A stretch of 17,839 nucleotides of DNA, taken from assembly GCA_001598975.1 (NCBI GenBank), contig BBXU01003228.1, forward strand, positions 1-17,839. The letters are read 5' to 3'. A model generated the notes under the pieces. That model was not told the DNA's origin. It saw nothing but the letters and a program-made list of their open reading frames with translations, and ran no database searches. Both the position numbers and the translations under genes were made by a program. Position 1 is the stretch's first letter; the number at the start of each line of letters is the position of its first letter. This document shows, piece after piece, positions 1-10,100 of the stretch. This stretch comes from Parachlorella kessleri. Taxonomy: Eukaryota > Chlorophyta > Trebouxiophyceae > Chlorellales > Chlorellaceae.

Positions 1-162
1 TCTAGAACCCTCCCCACACGCCCGCTCCATGCGGCCGCTCATACCAACAGCTGCCGCAGGCGTTGTTCGGGGGGGGGGCGTGCGCGCCACGCAAGCAGGG
101 AGCAGGCACAGCGCAGTGCACCCGCCCCGGCCTTGCACCACAGCACAGCATGCGGGCCCTAC

Positions 163-1021
163 CTCCTTCAGGTTGATGATGAGTGGGTGCTTGAGGCTCG
201 ACTGGTGCACGATCTCCCGCTTGACGTAGGTCTTATAGTTCTTCACGAAATCGCCCCGCGGCAGCAGCTTGATAGCCACCTCCAGCGGCTGCTGTGTGGA
301 GCGCAGGTCAACCGCGCGCAGCACCCTGCCAAAGCTGCCCTCCCCCAGGAGGCCCGTCTGCAGGCAGGGCAAGGTCATGTCATGTCATGACATGACATGT
401 AATTGTCATGGCTGCGGCCAGTGGGCACCTTGTCGAGAGAAAGCAGCTTGACCGCTGCCACCGGAGTTTGTTCTTGTTCTGAGGGAGCGAGAGAGCGTCA
501 GGCCTATGTAGCATAAGCGGGCCGCCCTCCCCATACGATAGTTTGAAGGGGCAGGCGGGGTTTGCAAGTACCGCCACAGCGCAGATGTGCAAGCCTGGAC
601 AACACACTGGTGCCAACATACGCCTCCCTCGGCGACAACAACCTGCCGTGGTGTCTCCAGGAGCGGCCTGCTCATGACTTCGGGTTCAGTCAGCACCCCA
701 GTGCAAGAGCGGGCGTTGTCGCAATGCAGGCACGCTGAGGCAGTGGCGGGCGGCAGCCGCGGTTAACTCTTTTCGCCTCACACTGCTGCCCCTGACAGGC
801 CAATAGACCCACAACCACAAGAGAGGTGGTACTGACCTAGCAACACTGACCTGGCAGTAATAGGGCACGCCTTCTAGGTAGTCAGGGGGCCTGTGGACCG
901 GCCGGCCCGCAGGCTGAGGTGCTGGTGCTGCTGCTGGTGCTGTGTGCTCTCCAGGCCACACAACTGCAGGCCCCGCGAGCACGGTGGAATGGCCGGCTGA
1001 AAAGTTGGCGTCGCTGATCAT
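163..1021 (-). CDS. SnRK2-like Ser/Thr protein kinase, N-terminal part (runs off the left edge)
   Basis: Two exons join in phase: 1021-851 (57 codons) and 357-163 (65 codons), with a 493-base GT-AG intron; the second exon ends at a GTAGGG donor (162-157) and the gene continues past base 1. Residues 1-57 form a Pro/Ala-rich extension of unknown role. From residue 58 the kinase N-lobe is clear: glycine loop GEGSFGRV (62-69), VAIK with the ATP-binding lysine (about 87), and VKREIVHQSSLKHP, whose Glu at about 105 would be the helix-C partner. The last motif and the following IINLKE resemble plant and algal SnRK2 stress kinases, which phosphorylate proteins in nutrient, osmotic or ABA-type signalling. 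Catalytic loop, activation segment and C-terminus lie outside the window, so the subfamily is inferred; a CIPK or SnRK1 relative is possible. The ATG at 1021 is the first Met of the open frame but was not tested by transcript data. Confidence 0.75.
376..399. repeat. Perfect 24-bp palindrome near a 3' splice site
   Basis: Bases 376-399 read identically on both strands. They are built of five-base steps CATGT on the left half and CATGA/ACATG on the right. The palindrome sits in the kinase intron, about 18 bases upstream of the exon that starts at 357, so it could fold into a hairpin in the pre-mRNA close to the acceptor. Confidence 0.9.
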
Positions 1022-2319
1022 GGCCGCTGGGCCCTGAGCTGTGCACGCTAGTGGTGCGGCAAACGCCGCCCTTGGGCTGTAACTGCTCCACCGATGTCGG
1101 AAGAGAAGGGTAAGGGAGACTGCTCAAGGGGTGGCCGCGCCCTGAGTGGCTAACAGTGACAGGGCAGCCCCCTCAGCCTCTATGTCACAACACCCCCCTC
1201 GCTAACCTGCCAAGCTGATCAAAAGCCGTCGAAAGACGATAAAAGTAAACTCCAACAACCCAGCTTAGGACAAGCGACTGTGCTGAGCTACTAGCTATAC
1301 TCCGGCGTCATGGAGGGACGTAAGTTGCGTTGCAGGAGCACTGTGACCAACAGAGCCAGGCCAGTTAAGAGATTGGGGATGGCGATCAGTCAATACAGCC
1401 CTGCCCACACCACACATGACGACCGTGAGGTGGGTTCACGAGGTGGGCCCGCGTCTGCCGCCGCGGGACAACTCAGGCAGGCCCGGAGAGGGTTAACTAC
1501 CGCCATTGTGCGGATGAAGCCCCGGTTTTCCATCGCTGCGGCTGCCACGGTGGTTCTTCACGGCCAGGTCGCCGCGGTCTCCCGGCAGTACCCAGGCCCG
1601 CTTTATTGCCAGCGGGCATGCCAGTGGGGTAACTTGGAAGTACCTAGTGGGAGGCTTTGCGCAGGGAAGGAACTAGAGCAACAGTCAAGCGTGTGCCCAG
1701 GGTCCCTGTTAGTGACGGCAGGTGGTGCGCAGGGGGAGAGGCAACTGTCAGGTGATGGGCCTGGGCGCAAGGTATGTTCGGGCTTTTGCTTAAGATCGGG
1801 GGTTTTCCAGTCTGAGCACGGATGACCATTGGTAGAGAGCACCATCGGTGGGAACTTTCCACGGCATTGTCTTGGTGGCAGGAGGTGTGGGTACCCTGTC
1901 TGGTGCGAGCATGCAGGGATGCTGGTTGGGGTAGAAGAGTGCCTTGACCAGTTGCTTGTGCACACATATGACTAAGTGGGGGACAGTTGCTGGGTTCGGC
2001 AGCCCAGGATGTCAGACCCGGGTGTCTCGAACCAGTTTTTGCGGCTGAATAACCAACGCCCCAGCGGGCTGCCTCCTTCCTCTGCACCCTGCATTTACAT
2101 TGCACTGCACGGCACTGTAACATAACACCCATACTAATAACAGCATCAAAGCCTCCTTGGCACCGCAGCTGGTCGCAACGAACGCAACCCAGGCGCCGCC
2201 CTGGCACTAGGAAGCGCCACCCACGGCTGCTGCGGCCGGCACCACCAGCAGCTGACAGCCACGCTGACAGGAAGGCGGCTAGCGCCATGCAGGTGTCCAG
2301 CCCAGGCCTCGGCCGCGCC
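1022..2319. other. Intergenic region between the kinase 5' end and the J-protein stop
   Basis: This stretch should hold the promoter and 5'UTR of the kinase gene and the 3'UTR of the J-protein gene, both on the minus strand. Several long open frames exist on both strands (for example 1644-2357 minus and 1310-1825 plus), but they have mixed Cys/Pro/Ser composition, no recognisable motif and no splice-supported continuation. I see no gene here. No TATA box could be identified with confidence. Confidence 0.6.
2095..2099 (-). terminator. TGTAA polyadenylation-type motif for the J-protein gene
   Basis: TGTAA, the usual green-algal polyadenylation motif, occurs on the minus strand about 220 bases after the J-protein stop codon at 2320. 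Distance and strand fit. A five-base motif is weak on its own. Confidence 0.45.
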
Positions 2320-5300
2320 TCAGTGTGCCAGCCCAGCCCTAGGATGCCTGCCTCCAAACCGCTCTGTAAGCTCCTGGCAGTGCCTCAGTTCCATGGCCTG
2401 CACAGCCCTCAGCATCAACACACTCTTGAGACGCAGAGACGACCCGGCTGGCTCAATTTCCACGCTGGGTCGATTTCCGCAGAGGCACGGCCAGCCCTGC
2501 TTTGCTGCAACATCATATCCACTCATCTCCAATCTACCATACACACCCAGCCAGGCCAACTCTGGGCCATCACGGAGAGCCTGCCAACATCAAGAGGTCA
2601 ATCCACCTGTATTACATCGAGCTTCAAACAGGCCCCCCGACCATGCTTACAGCCTGCCCCGACAGCACAGTACATACATACAGTTGGTACTACCAGTACA
2701 GAGGACAGCACTCCCCCACAACTGCATGGGTGGCTGCACGTGTGTGGCTGCAGCCTTACACGCATAGCCCAGCCACCCACCTGCGCTTTGGCTGTGTACC
2801 CATAGTACTGGTACCGCTGCTGCTGCATCCGTTCCGCCCGGCAGTGGTGCTGCAGCATCTCTCGGTACTCCTGCTCGACCCCATGCTCTAGCCGCACCCT
2901 GCAACCAGCATGAGCAGCAGCGCACTGTTCAAAGGGGGCTCGCCTGAGCCAGCCAAAAGGCATTTTCTTGACCTGGGTAGGCAGCTATTGGTCTTGCACG
3001 ATAGATACTGCTCTCTACCAACATGCACAGTACACCTCAACCTACCCTTCGGCTTTTCTCGCATACGCACCCGCCAGTTGCAGGCTCCTTAGATGTAAGA
3101 CATCATACGTGCTACATTGCCTACCTTCTCCCGTCACAACCACACAAGCCACGCACCACTTCACCTCAGTGGTCAACACTGTGGCCAAAAACAAACCTGT
3201 TCATACCCACTGGCATTTGCCCCCTTTGCCAGACTCTTGCAGGCTACCTGGTTGACTTGGGTAGCTATGAAGAACCTCTGCAAGATATTGCTGGTCCCTC
3301 GCAAGGTTGGCAAACAGCCTTTACCCTCAACAGATGGCCACGCCTGCCTACCTTTCTCTGCTGCCAGGTGGGTAGTTCTTGTGGAAGGCTTGGGCGTCTG
3401 CCACATAGTAGGGGACCTCGTAGGTTGCGGTCGCAAAGTGGTGGGGGAAGTCCCGCGACTTGCTCAGGCTATACACCTGCACACCCACCACCACCACCAC
3501 ACATAACCTCCAGGAGCCACTTAACAGCGCCTTTGCGCCCCCTTCCTTGCCTGCCTGCTAGCAAACACACTTGTGGCTAGATGAGCGGCCCAGCGCCCTG
3601 CAAAGAGGTTCACAAGCCAAGAGCGCGGTGACCAAAACATGGGTGCAGGCCCAGGTGTGCTGGCCTTAAAGCACGCCTGCCAGGACGGACCGTGCCGTAG
3701 CAGCGGTGCACAGCTGACCCCAGTAACCCAGCACAGGCTTTTTTCTCTCAATATTTTTTTCTCGAGCACCTTTTCTATTAAGTAATTGAAACAACATGCC
3801 ACCACCGCAACCGCAAGACCATCATGTCCCTCACCGGCTGCGAGGGCCTGCTGAGGAAGCTGAAGAGCAGGAGCAGTATAAGCGGCGCAAACTGCATGAG
3901 CTGGATGAGTGGGCTGGCCGGCTGCTGCTGCTGCTGCCCCTGCTGCTGCCCCGCATGGCGGCGCCCCTGGCCGGCACGGTACATCCTGACACTGCACAAA
4001 CACAAGTACTGGGAGCTGAAGTTAAGACTTTCCCCCATGGCCTAGGCTCGGCGCCCAGGTCACCAATAAGTGATCACTGTCAGGGATCCTGTCATGCTGC
4101 AATAACGCATCGTCCGCACGATGCAGGCCAGCGGCTGGTCTGTGCCTTTCACCATGGAAGACCATTACTAAATTATGATCAGACCCCTTCTGCCCCCTTC
4201 AAACCTCACCCCTTCCGGCATCAAGTCAAGCCTAACCCACATTGCAAACCACCAGCTGCATGCTGCAAGTATTGATCCCCCTTGCTGATCCAGACCTCCA
4301 CGTCTCCTGCTCTGACAGGCAGCGCCGATGCCGCAGACATTGAGCGGCCATGCTGCAGCAGCAGCCCCCAGCTGAGATGACTTGCAGTACCTTGGAACCC
4401 GACTAGCTACTCACTGTGGGTTCATGAAGGGGTTGCCGCCAAAGAACATGCGGAAGATCTCGTCTGGGTCTATGTCGCCTGCATACATGCCGCCAGGGTA
4501 TCCACCGCCGCCCCCGCCGCCGCCAGGGAATCTGCTACCCGCTGGTTCCTCGGCGCCATACTGGTCGTAATGCCGCCTCTTCTCTGGGTCGCTCAGGCAG
4601 CTGAACGCCTTAGACACCACTGCGGAAGCAGGTAGGTGGGTGATGTCCCGATGAATAGGCATGGCAAGGTACTTGCAGTTCCAGATGCTATTGCTGCATG
4701 GGTGGCAGGTAGTGCGAACAGAGGGTAGAGCTGGGCTGGACTGGACTGGACGGAACTGACAGGGCTGGATGCAGAATGAGCCTGAGTCTTGCCTGAGTTC
4801 TGAGCCAAATGCTATTGCTGACCTGGAAAGACCCAGCCAGGTGCAGGAGGGAGTAAGTGTATCTAGCAACGCTAGCAACAGCACACCAACAGCTGCAGCC
4901 AGCCTATTGAACAACTGCAGTACAGCAGCAGATCAAGACTCCCCAGTTTGCACTGTCAGCCACTGCTCAGCAAGAGCAGCAGCTCAGGCAGGCTAACTCA
5001 CACTTGAAAGCTTCATCAGCACCGCGCGCTTTGTTTTTGTCTGGGTGCAGCTTCAGCGCCAGCTTGCGGTAGGCGCGCTTGATGTCATCGTCTGTCGCCG
5101 AACCACGCGACACGCCCAGCACGTCGTAGTAATCCTTTGTTTTGCGTATGTCAGCTACCAGCTTGCGCTGCTCGGGCGTGGCCTGCTCAGACAGTTCCAC
5201 GGCAAACGGAGCAGCAGTTGAGTCATGACTAAGCTCGCTGCAAGCATTCACCCTTTGCTACCAGGGTGGTGGAGCGCCTAACAACAACTACCTCAGTGCA

Positions 5301-6037
5301 CACAGTGCAGCGACGCCAAGAAAACATAGCACTACCCAGAATAAACAGTGGTTATTTGCCCAAAACTTTCTCACAACCATCAAGCACACAGGCGGGGCTG
5401 AGTCATGAATGCACCACCCAACAGTGAGTGTGGGACCGCAATCTCTGTGAAGCAGGGACTCTGCAGGTGTCTCCTACAAGACGGCATTCTAAGGCTGTGC
5501 CTGCCTGGCACTCGTCCTGCATTCGTGAGGTACCCCAAACCCGCTCAAAGACACCAGAAAACCCAGCCGAAACTGAACATCGCGACATAATCTTCACCTT
5601 GTGATCCTCTGACTGCTCTTCCTGCGTGGCCGGCCCTGCTTGCCGCTGCCGCAGGCCAGGAGTTGGTCCCATGCCCGCTGGGTTGGCCTTGGCGCCGCTG
5701 GCTCCAGCGCCACTGCCGCCAGCCCTGCCGCTAGCTGCTCCTGTTGCTGAGCCTCCGGCGCCGCCACTGCCGCCTGCATGCCCGTTTCTTGAGCGCTGCA
5801 GCTCTGCCATAAACTTCCTGACCTGCACAGTAGAACTGCTTGGGCCAGTTGGTGACTAGCAACTTGCTTTAGGGGCGTGACTGTCCAACCGTTCGTCCTC
5901 TTCACCTCATCGTTCGGGAATAGCTTCATCGCCTTGGCTGCAAAGCGTTCTGCCCTGGCTGTGTCCCCAGCCTGCAGGGCTTGCTGAGCGATGCGCAAAC
6001 ATTTAGTTCCCTCGTCTTTATTTGCTGTGTCGGCCAT
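2320..6037 (-). CDS. DNAJB12/DNAJB14-type ER-membrane J-protein (J domain + TM + DUF1977)
   Basis: Exons 6037-5906, 5822-5598, 5233-5002, 4619-4415, 3991-3835, 3476-3352, 2898-2781 and 2397-2320 join in phase to 424 codons (423 residues plus TGA), close to animal DNAJB12/14 length. An in-frame TGA directly precedes the ATG. Residues 1-53 match the family's N-terminal helical region ([16 protein letters not shown]). A Gly/Ala linker follows, then a J domain at about 152-218 with HPD at 182-184 and [12 protein letters not shown], a Gly/Phe stretch (FRMFFGG), a Gln run, one membrane span at about 293-311, and a DUF1977-like tail ([19 protein letters not shown]). Known family members sit in the ER membrane with the J domain facing the cytosol and recruit Hsp70 for folding and degradation of membrane proteins. 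The start of exon 3 is uncertain: the better-looking TTGCAG acceptor (5238) gives a stop in the phase left by exon 2, so I used GAG|CTT at 5233. Confidence 0.9.
3905..3945 (-). repeat. CAG/Gln-rich tract inside J-protein exon 5
   Basis: A CAG-rich run on the coding strand encodes a short polyglutamine stretch ([10 protein letters not shown]) just before the membrane segment of the J-protein. It is a trinucleotide low-complexity tract likely to vary in length between strains. Glutamine- or histidine-rich spacers occur at this place in some relatives. Confidence 0.7.
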
Positions 6038-7181
6038 TCAGGCTGGTAACCCCTGAACGGCTCGATCGCTTTTGGTGATCAACAATTTTGCTTCAGCAGG
6101 AAAGCTAGCGTAGCTAGCGCAATTGCTGCTACAGAGATAGGTTCAGGATATCGTGAACTGAGCTACTTCTCAGTGGGCACTCCCTTGCAAGACCCTTGCC
6201 TGCCCCAACATGGTGTACTGTGTACTGCGGTCCTGGGTGGGGCGGCAGGTAGGTGGACGAGCCTTGCAGAGGAGCCTTGTCACCCAGCGCTGCATTTGCC
6301 TTGCGTTCAAGGTGGGTGACCCGAAGTATCCGAATGGCCGAAGTAGCAGCCTGCACATAAGACATTGCTTTGCAGCCGCCACTGCAGCCGCCTTTGGGGC
6401 ATGCCAGTACCTTGGTAATGGGATGCAGGCAGAGCAGCAGTTGCTTTGGATGAGGGTGGGAAAGGCAACCAGACGAAATCAACCGTAATCGCGTTTTGCT
6501 TGGACCAGATGATGCTCTGAGTCTCTCTAAAAAACTAGAGCAGGCCTTCAGGGTTTGGGGCTTGTTGGAGAAGTGGGAAGTGGGCTGCTGAGCCCCGGGG
6601 ACATTTTTGTTGTGGCACACGGGAAAGTGGACGTGCCTGACCCGGGTGAAAGGTATGTGTTGATGGTGGCAGATAGTATGGACAAAGGAGAGTCAGGGGT
6701 GCTGTACAGGGCTAGATGCTGTCACTCTGAGGCTGCGGGAGTTCTGATTCGGAGGCATGCCGTGTGGGCAACCAGTTTCGACTTTGGAAGGCATCGCTTA
6801 CCATTGTAGCATTAAGTGCACGCAAAATCCATTTTCGCCCCAGAACTGTTGAAAATTCTTCCATTGAGCTGCTTGGGTTGTTCAACGAAGATATGTACAC
6901 CAACCCAATTGCCAGAATCTTTTGTGTACCTAGTCCAAAAGTGACCGTTGGCCACTGCATCAGCCAAGGCTCCCTGGCTCGCTACCATCACATGCGAGTC
7001 TGGCCAAAGCGACAATACAAGTAGTTGTTGGCACCGATGCAACCGTGCTGCATTTACCCATGAAATCTGGGAAATTGAGGTTGTGTCCCTCAAGCGACGG
7101 TCTTCTGGTGCTTGCTGTCCTTGTCAAACGCCGGTAGCAGCACCTGCATGCCACACAGCAAAATTGTCTTTTCCTCGACTA
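6038..7181. other. Intergenic interval with a less GC-rich core; no supported gene
   Basis: The right part should be 3' flank of the SOUL gene and the left part the J-protein promoter and 5'UTR; a GCTAGC inverted repeat lies near 6104-6118. From about 6480 to 7180 the DNA is visibly less GC-rich than the flanking exons. It holds open frames without low complexity: 6555-6809 plus (contains GERYVLMVADSMDKG), 6764-7024 plus, and 6812-7093 minus. None has a family signature I recognise, and the two strands overlap, so at most one can be coding. A decayed mobile element or an unrecognised exon are both possible. Confidence 0.4.
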
Positions 7182-10100
7182 CTACAGAGACAATTGATGT
7201 GACGTTTTAGTTGCCCGCATAAGGCCCAGCGCTTTTCCACCGTTACTTATGCGCTCGTTCAGCTTGGGAGTGGACAATGACATCTCTCCTGGCCCCCTAC
7301 GTCTGTAATAATTCTGCCAGCCAAGAGGAGTCAGCCTCGCCTCATTTTGACCCTCCACACCAGCCAAACCCACCGCCAGTCCACCCCCACACCCACCTAC
7401 CACACCCCTGGAACCAGCCGGTAAAACTTGCCTCGTTGTGGCGGTTCTCCAACTCGGTGGGGCCGTTGTAGATGGAGAACACGGCCCAGTCATTGCTGTA
7501 GTCCTGGTCATCATCCTCCAGTGCATCCACCAGCTCCCGGTAGTTCTCCATGAAGCTGCAGCAGCAGGCAGGATGACTAAGCACCAGGCATCCTGACTAA
7601 TCACCCAGCCTGCGTGATCATCATCCTCCAGAGCCGTCCACCAGCTTCCCAGTACTTTTCCATAAGCTGCAGACCCAGGCAACATGACTAAAACAACAAG
7701 CCCTGATGGCAGAAAAGGCTGCCCAAATATCGCTGTCATCCTAAGCACACCACCCTCTCGAGGGCATCCGATCAGCAGATAAGCTGCCTACCTCTTACAC
7801 GAGTGACAACAAAACGACTATGGGACCCGTGGTATGCAGCACTTGACAACGGTTGTGCAATTGCAGCGCATTCAAAATTCTGCACTTTGAGTGCCATCCA
7901 GCTCGCGCCACCCCCCGCACCAACCTGTGGGCCGAGGGGAAGCCGTCAAAAGACCGCACGTGCGCGGTCCACTCGGGGAACTCCTGCACCTTGACCTCGT
8001 CAGACTTGGGCTTGGGGGCCTCCTTGTCACCCCCCTCCTGAAACAACAAACACCAACACAGTAGTCAATAGACTTGGGTCTGACTGTCGGACACGGGTTC
8101 AGTGCCCTCCTGCGGCACCTACTGTGCCCACAGGTTGTTGTGGCTGCTCATGAACCACACTGCGGCATCCCCACCCTCCCTCCTTGCTTCTCACCTGGGC
8201 CAGGCCAAGCAACAACCCTCCCAACTGTGCTATTTCAGCGAAGTCGACCAGGAAGACCACACAGAAGAACACTACACACGTCGTGACCAACCCCATGCGA
8301 CCCACCCAATGAAGCCAGGACACCCGCTTGAGGAGAGATGCACAGTGAGGACAAACTCCCGTCCCTTTCGCTTGCCCTCCATTGCCCCTTCCAGCCACAG
8401 CATTCGCTCCCTCGACCGCCAATGCATACCCATCAAAATCAGCTAATACGCCTGCAACACCGCGCAGCTACCCACAGTCCTGCCCATGGGCGACCGCCGC
8501 ACCTGGTAGGCATAGGATAAGACAAGGCCGGCCGACATGCTTGACTACCACAAGCCACCCCTGGCAGTGCTGCCTACACGGGCGACCTCACCTGGTAGGA
8601 GAGAAAGAAAGAAAGCAAGAAAGAAAGGCAACCGCACCTGGTAGGCGTAGGGCAGGAAGAAAGCAAGAAAGCATGAAAAAGCGACGCCCCCACCTGGTAG
8701 GCGTAGGGCAGGAAGAACTTGACGGTGATGTCGATCTCGCGCTCCCTGCGCCGGCCCCGCCCCCGCTCCACCAGGCCCTTGAGCCAGGAGATGACGCCCT
8801 TGGCCGCCTCCTCAGCGCGCTCAGCAGGGGAGGTCTCGAAGCTCATGAGCGGATCCACATCCAGGGGCAGCCCCGCGGTGGGCGCCATCATGCGGTGGGC
8901 TTGGTGGTTGGCGCCGTGGCGGCGCCGGTGGTGCAGGCTCATGTTGTGGGCCACAGGGACCGTCATGGGGATGTTGTCACCTGCAAGGAAAGATGACTCC
9001 TGATGCGGGCAGGAGTAAAGATGTAGGGTCAATTTTGATGTGGGTGTAGGCTCATGTTGTGGGCCACGGGGACCGTCATGGGGATGTTGTCACCTGCAAG
9101 GAAAGATGACTCCTGTTGCGGGCAGGAGTAAGATTTGGAGTCAATTTTGATGTGGGTGCAGGCTCATGTTGTGGGCCACCGGGACGGTCATGGGGATATT
9201 GTCGCCTGCGGGCACCACACGATGCTTGTTGAGTGTGAGGAATCTAGAATCAAAAAAAAAACAGCTGCTGCTGGGTGCAGGCCCATGTCGTGGGCCACCG
9301 GAGGTCCGTCATGAGAATGTTGTCGCCGGCAACCATTACAGCGTGTGGCGACAGCTAGAATCTGCAACTGGGTGCAGGCTCCCACTGTAGGCCCCGTGTG
9401 GACCGCCTAGGGCCTGCTGCCGCCTCCCAGGTACACTTAATCTCATGTCAAACAATGACCGGCCTCGGTGACATTGCTGGCTAACAACATGGCCATAAGT
9501 AGGGCATTCCTTAGCAAACTTGGTGTATCAGGTAGCCAACCCCGAACATGCACTGCCCCAACTTACCCGCCTCGTTGTCACCATTGATGTACTTGAACAG
9601 GTGCGCAAAGCCTGCAGCATGACAGCAGCACCAGCAAGATCCTGCTCAGTTCAGCCACTTTGCGCACTTCAGCCTTCTCTGTGCCAGCCAGCACAATCCA
9701 GCTTGGCTCCAGTTGGCTCGATTCAGCCTTCTCTGTGCCAGCTAGCACAATCCAGCTTGGCTCCAGTTGGCTCGATTCAGCCTTCTCTGTGCCAGCCAGC
9801 ACAATCCAGCTTGGCTCCAGTTGGCTCGATTCGACCTTCTCTGTGCCAGCCAGCACAATCCAGCTTGGCTCCAGTTGGCTCGATTCAGCCACCTAGGTGC
9901 ACCTTCACCTCAACAGGGTCGCCATGGTCAATGCTCGGGCACCGCAAATCAGAGAGAAGTTGCAAGGGTGGGGCTGTTAGCCCCAACCGCCACGCCCAGC
10001 AGTGCATACTAGAGACCCGGCATCGATGCATGGTGACGCTACCAGTGCCCGTGCCCCTGCCTGTGGGTGCAACAGCACTGGCAAGGCAACGGCGAGTCAA

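Noticed and set aside
1644..2357. A 237-codon open frame on the minus strand.
   Set aside because: No motif, odd composition, and it overlaps the last exon and 3' flank of the J-protein gene in another frame.
3246..3275. A possible extra J-protein exon on the minus strand reading [10 protein letters not shown].
   Set aside because: Joining 3352 directly to 2898 gives [19 protein letters not shown] in phase and fits DUF1977; including the small exon leaves the next join out of phase.
9667..9888. Regularly spaced repeats that might suggest a CRISPR array.
   Set aside because: Units are directly adjacent with no unique spacers, inside a eukaryotic intron.
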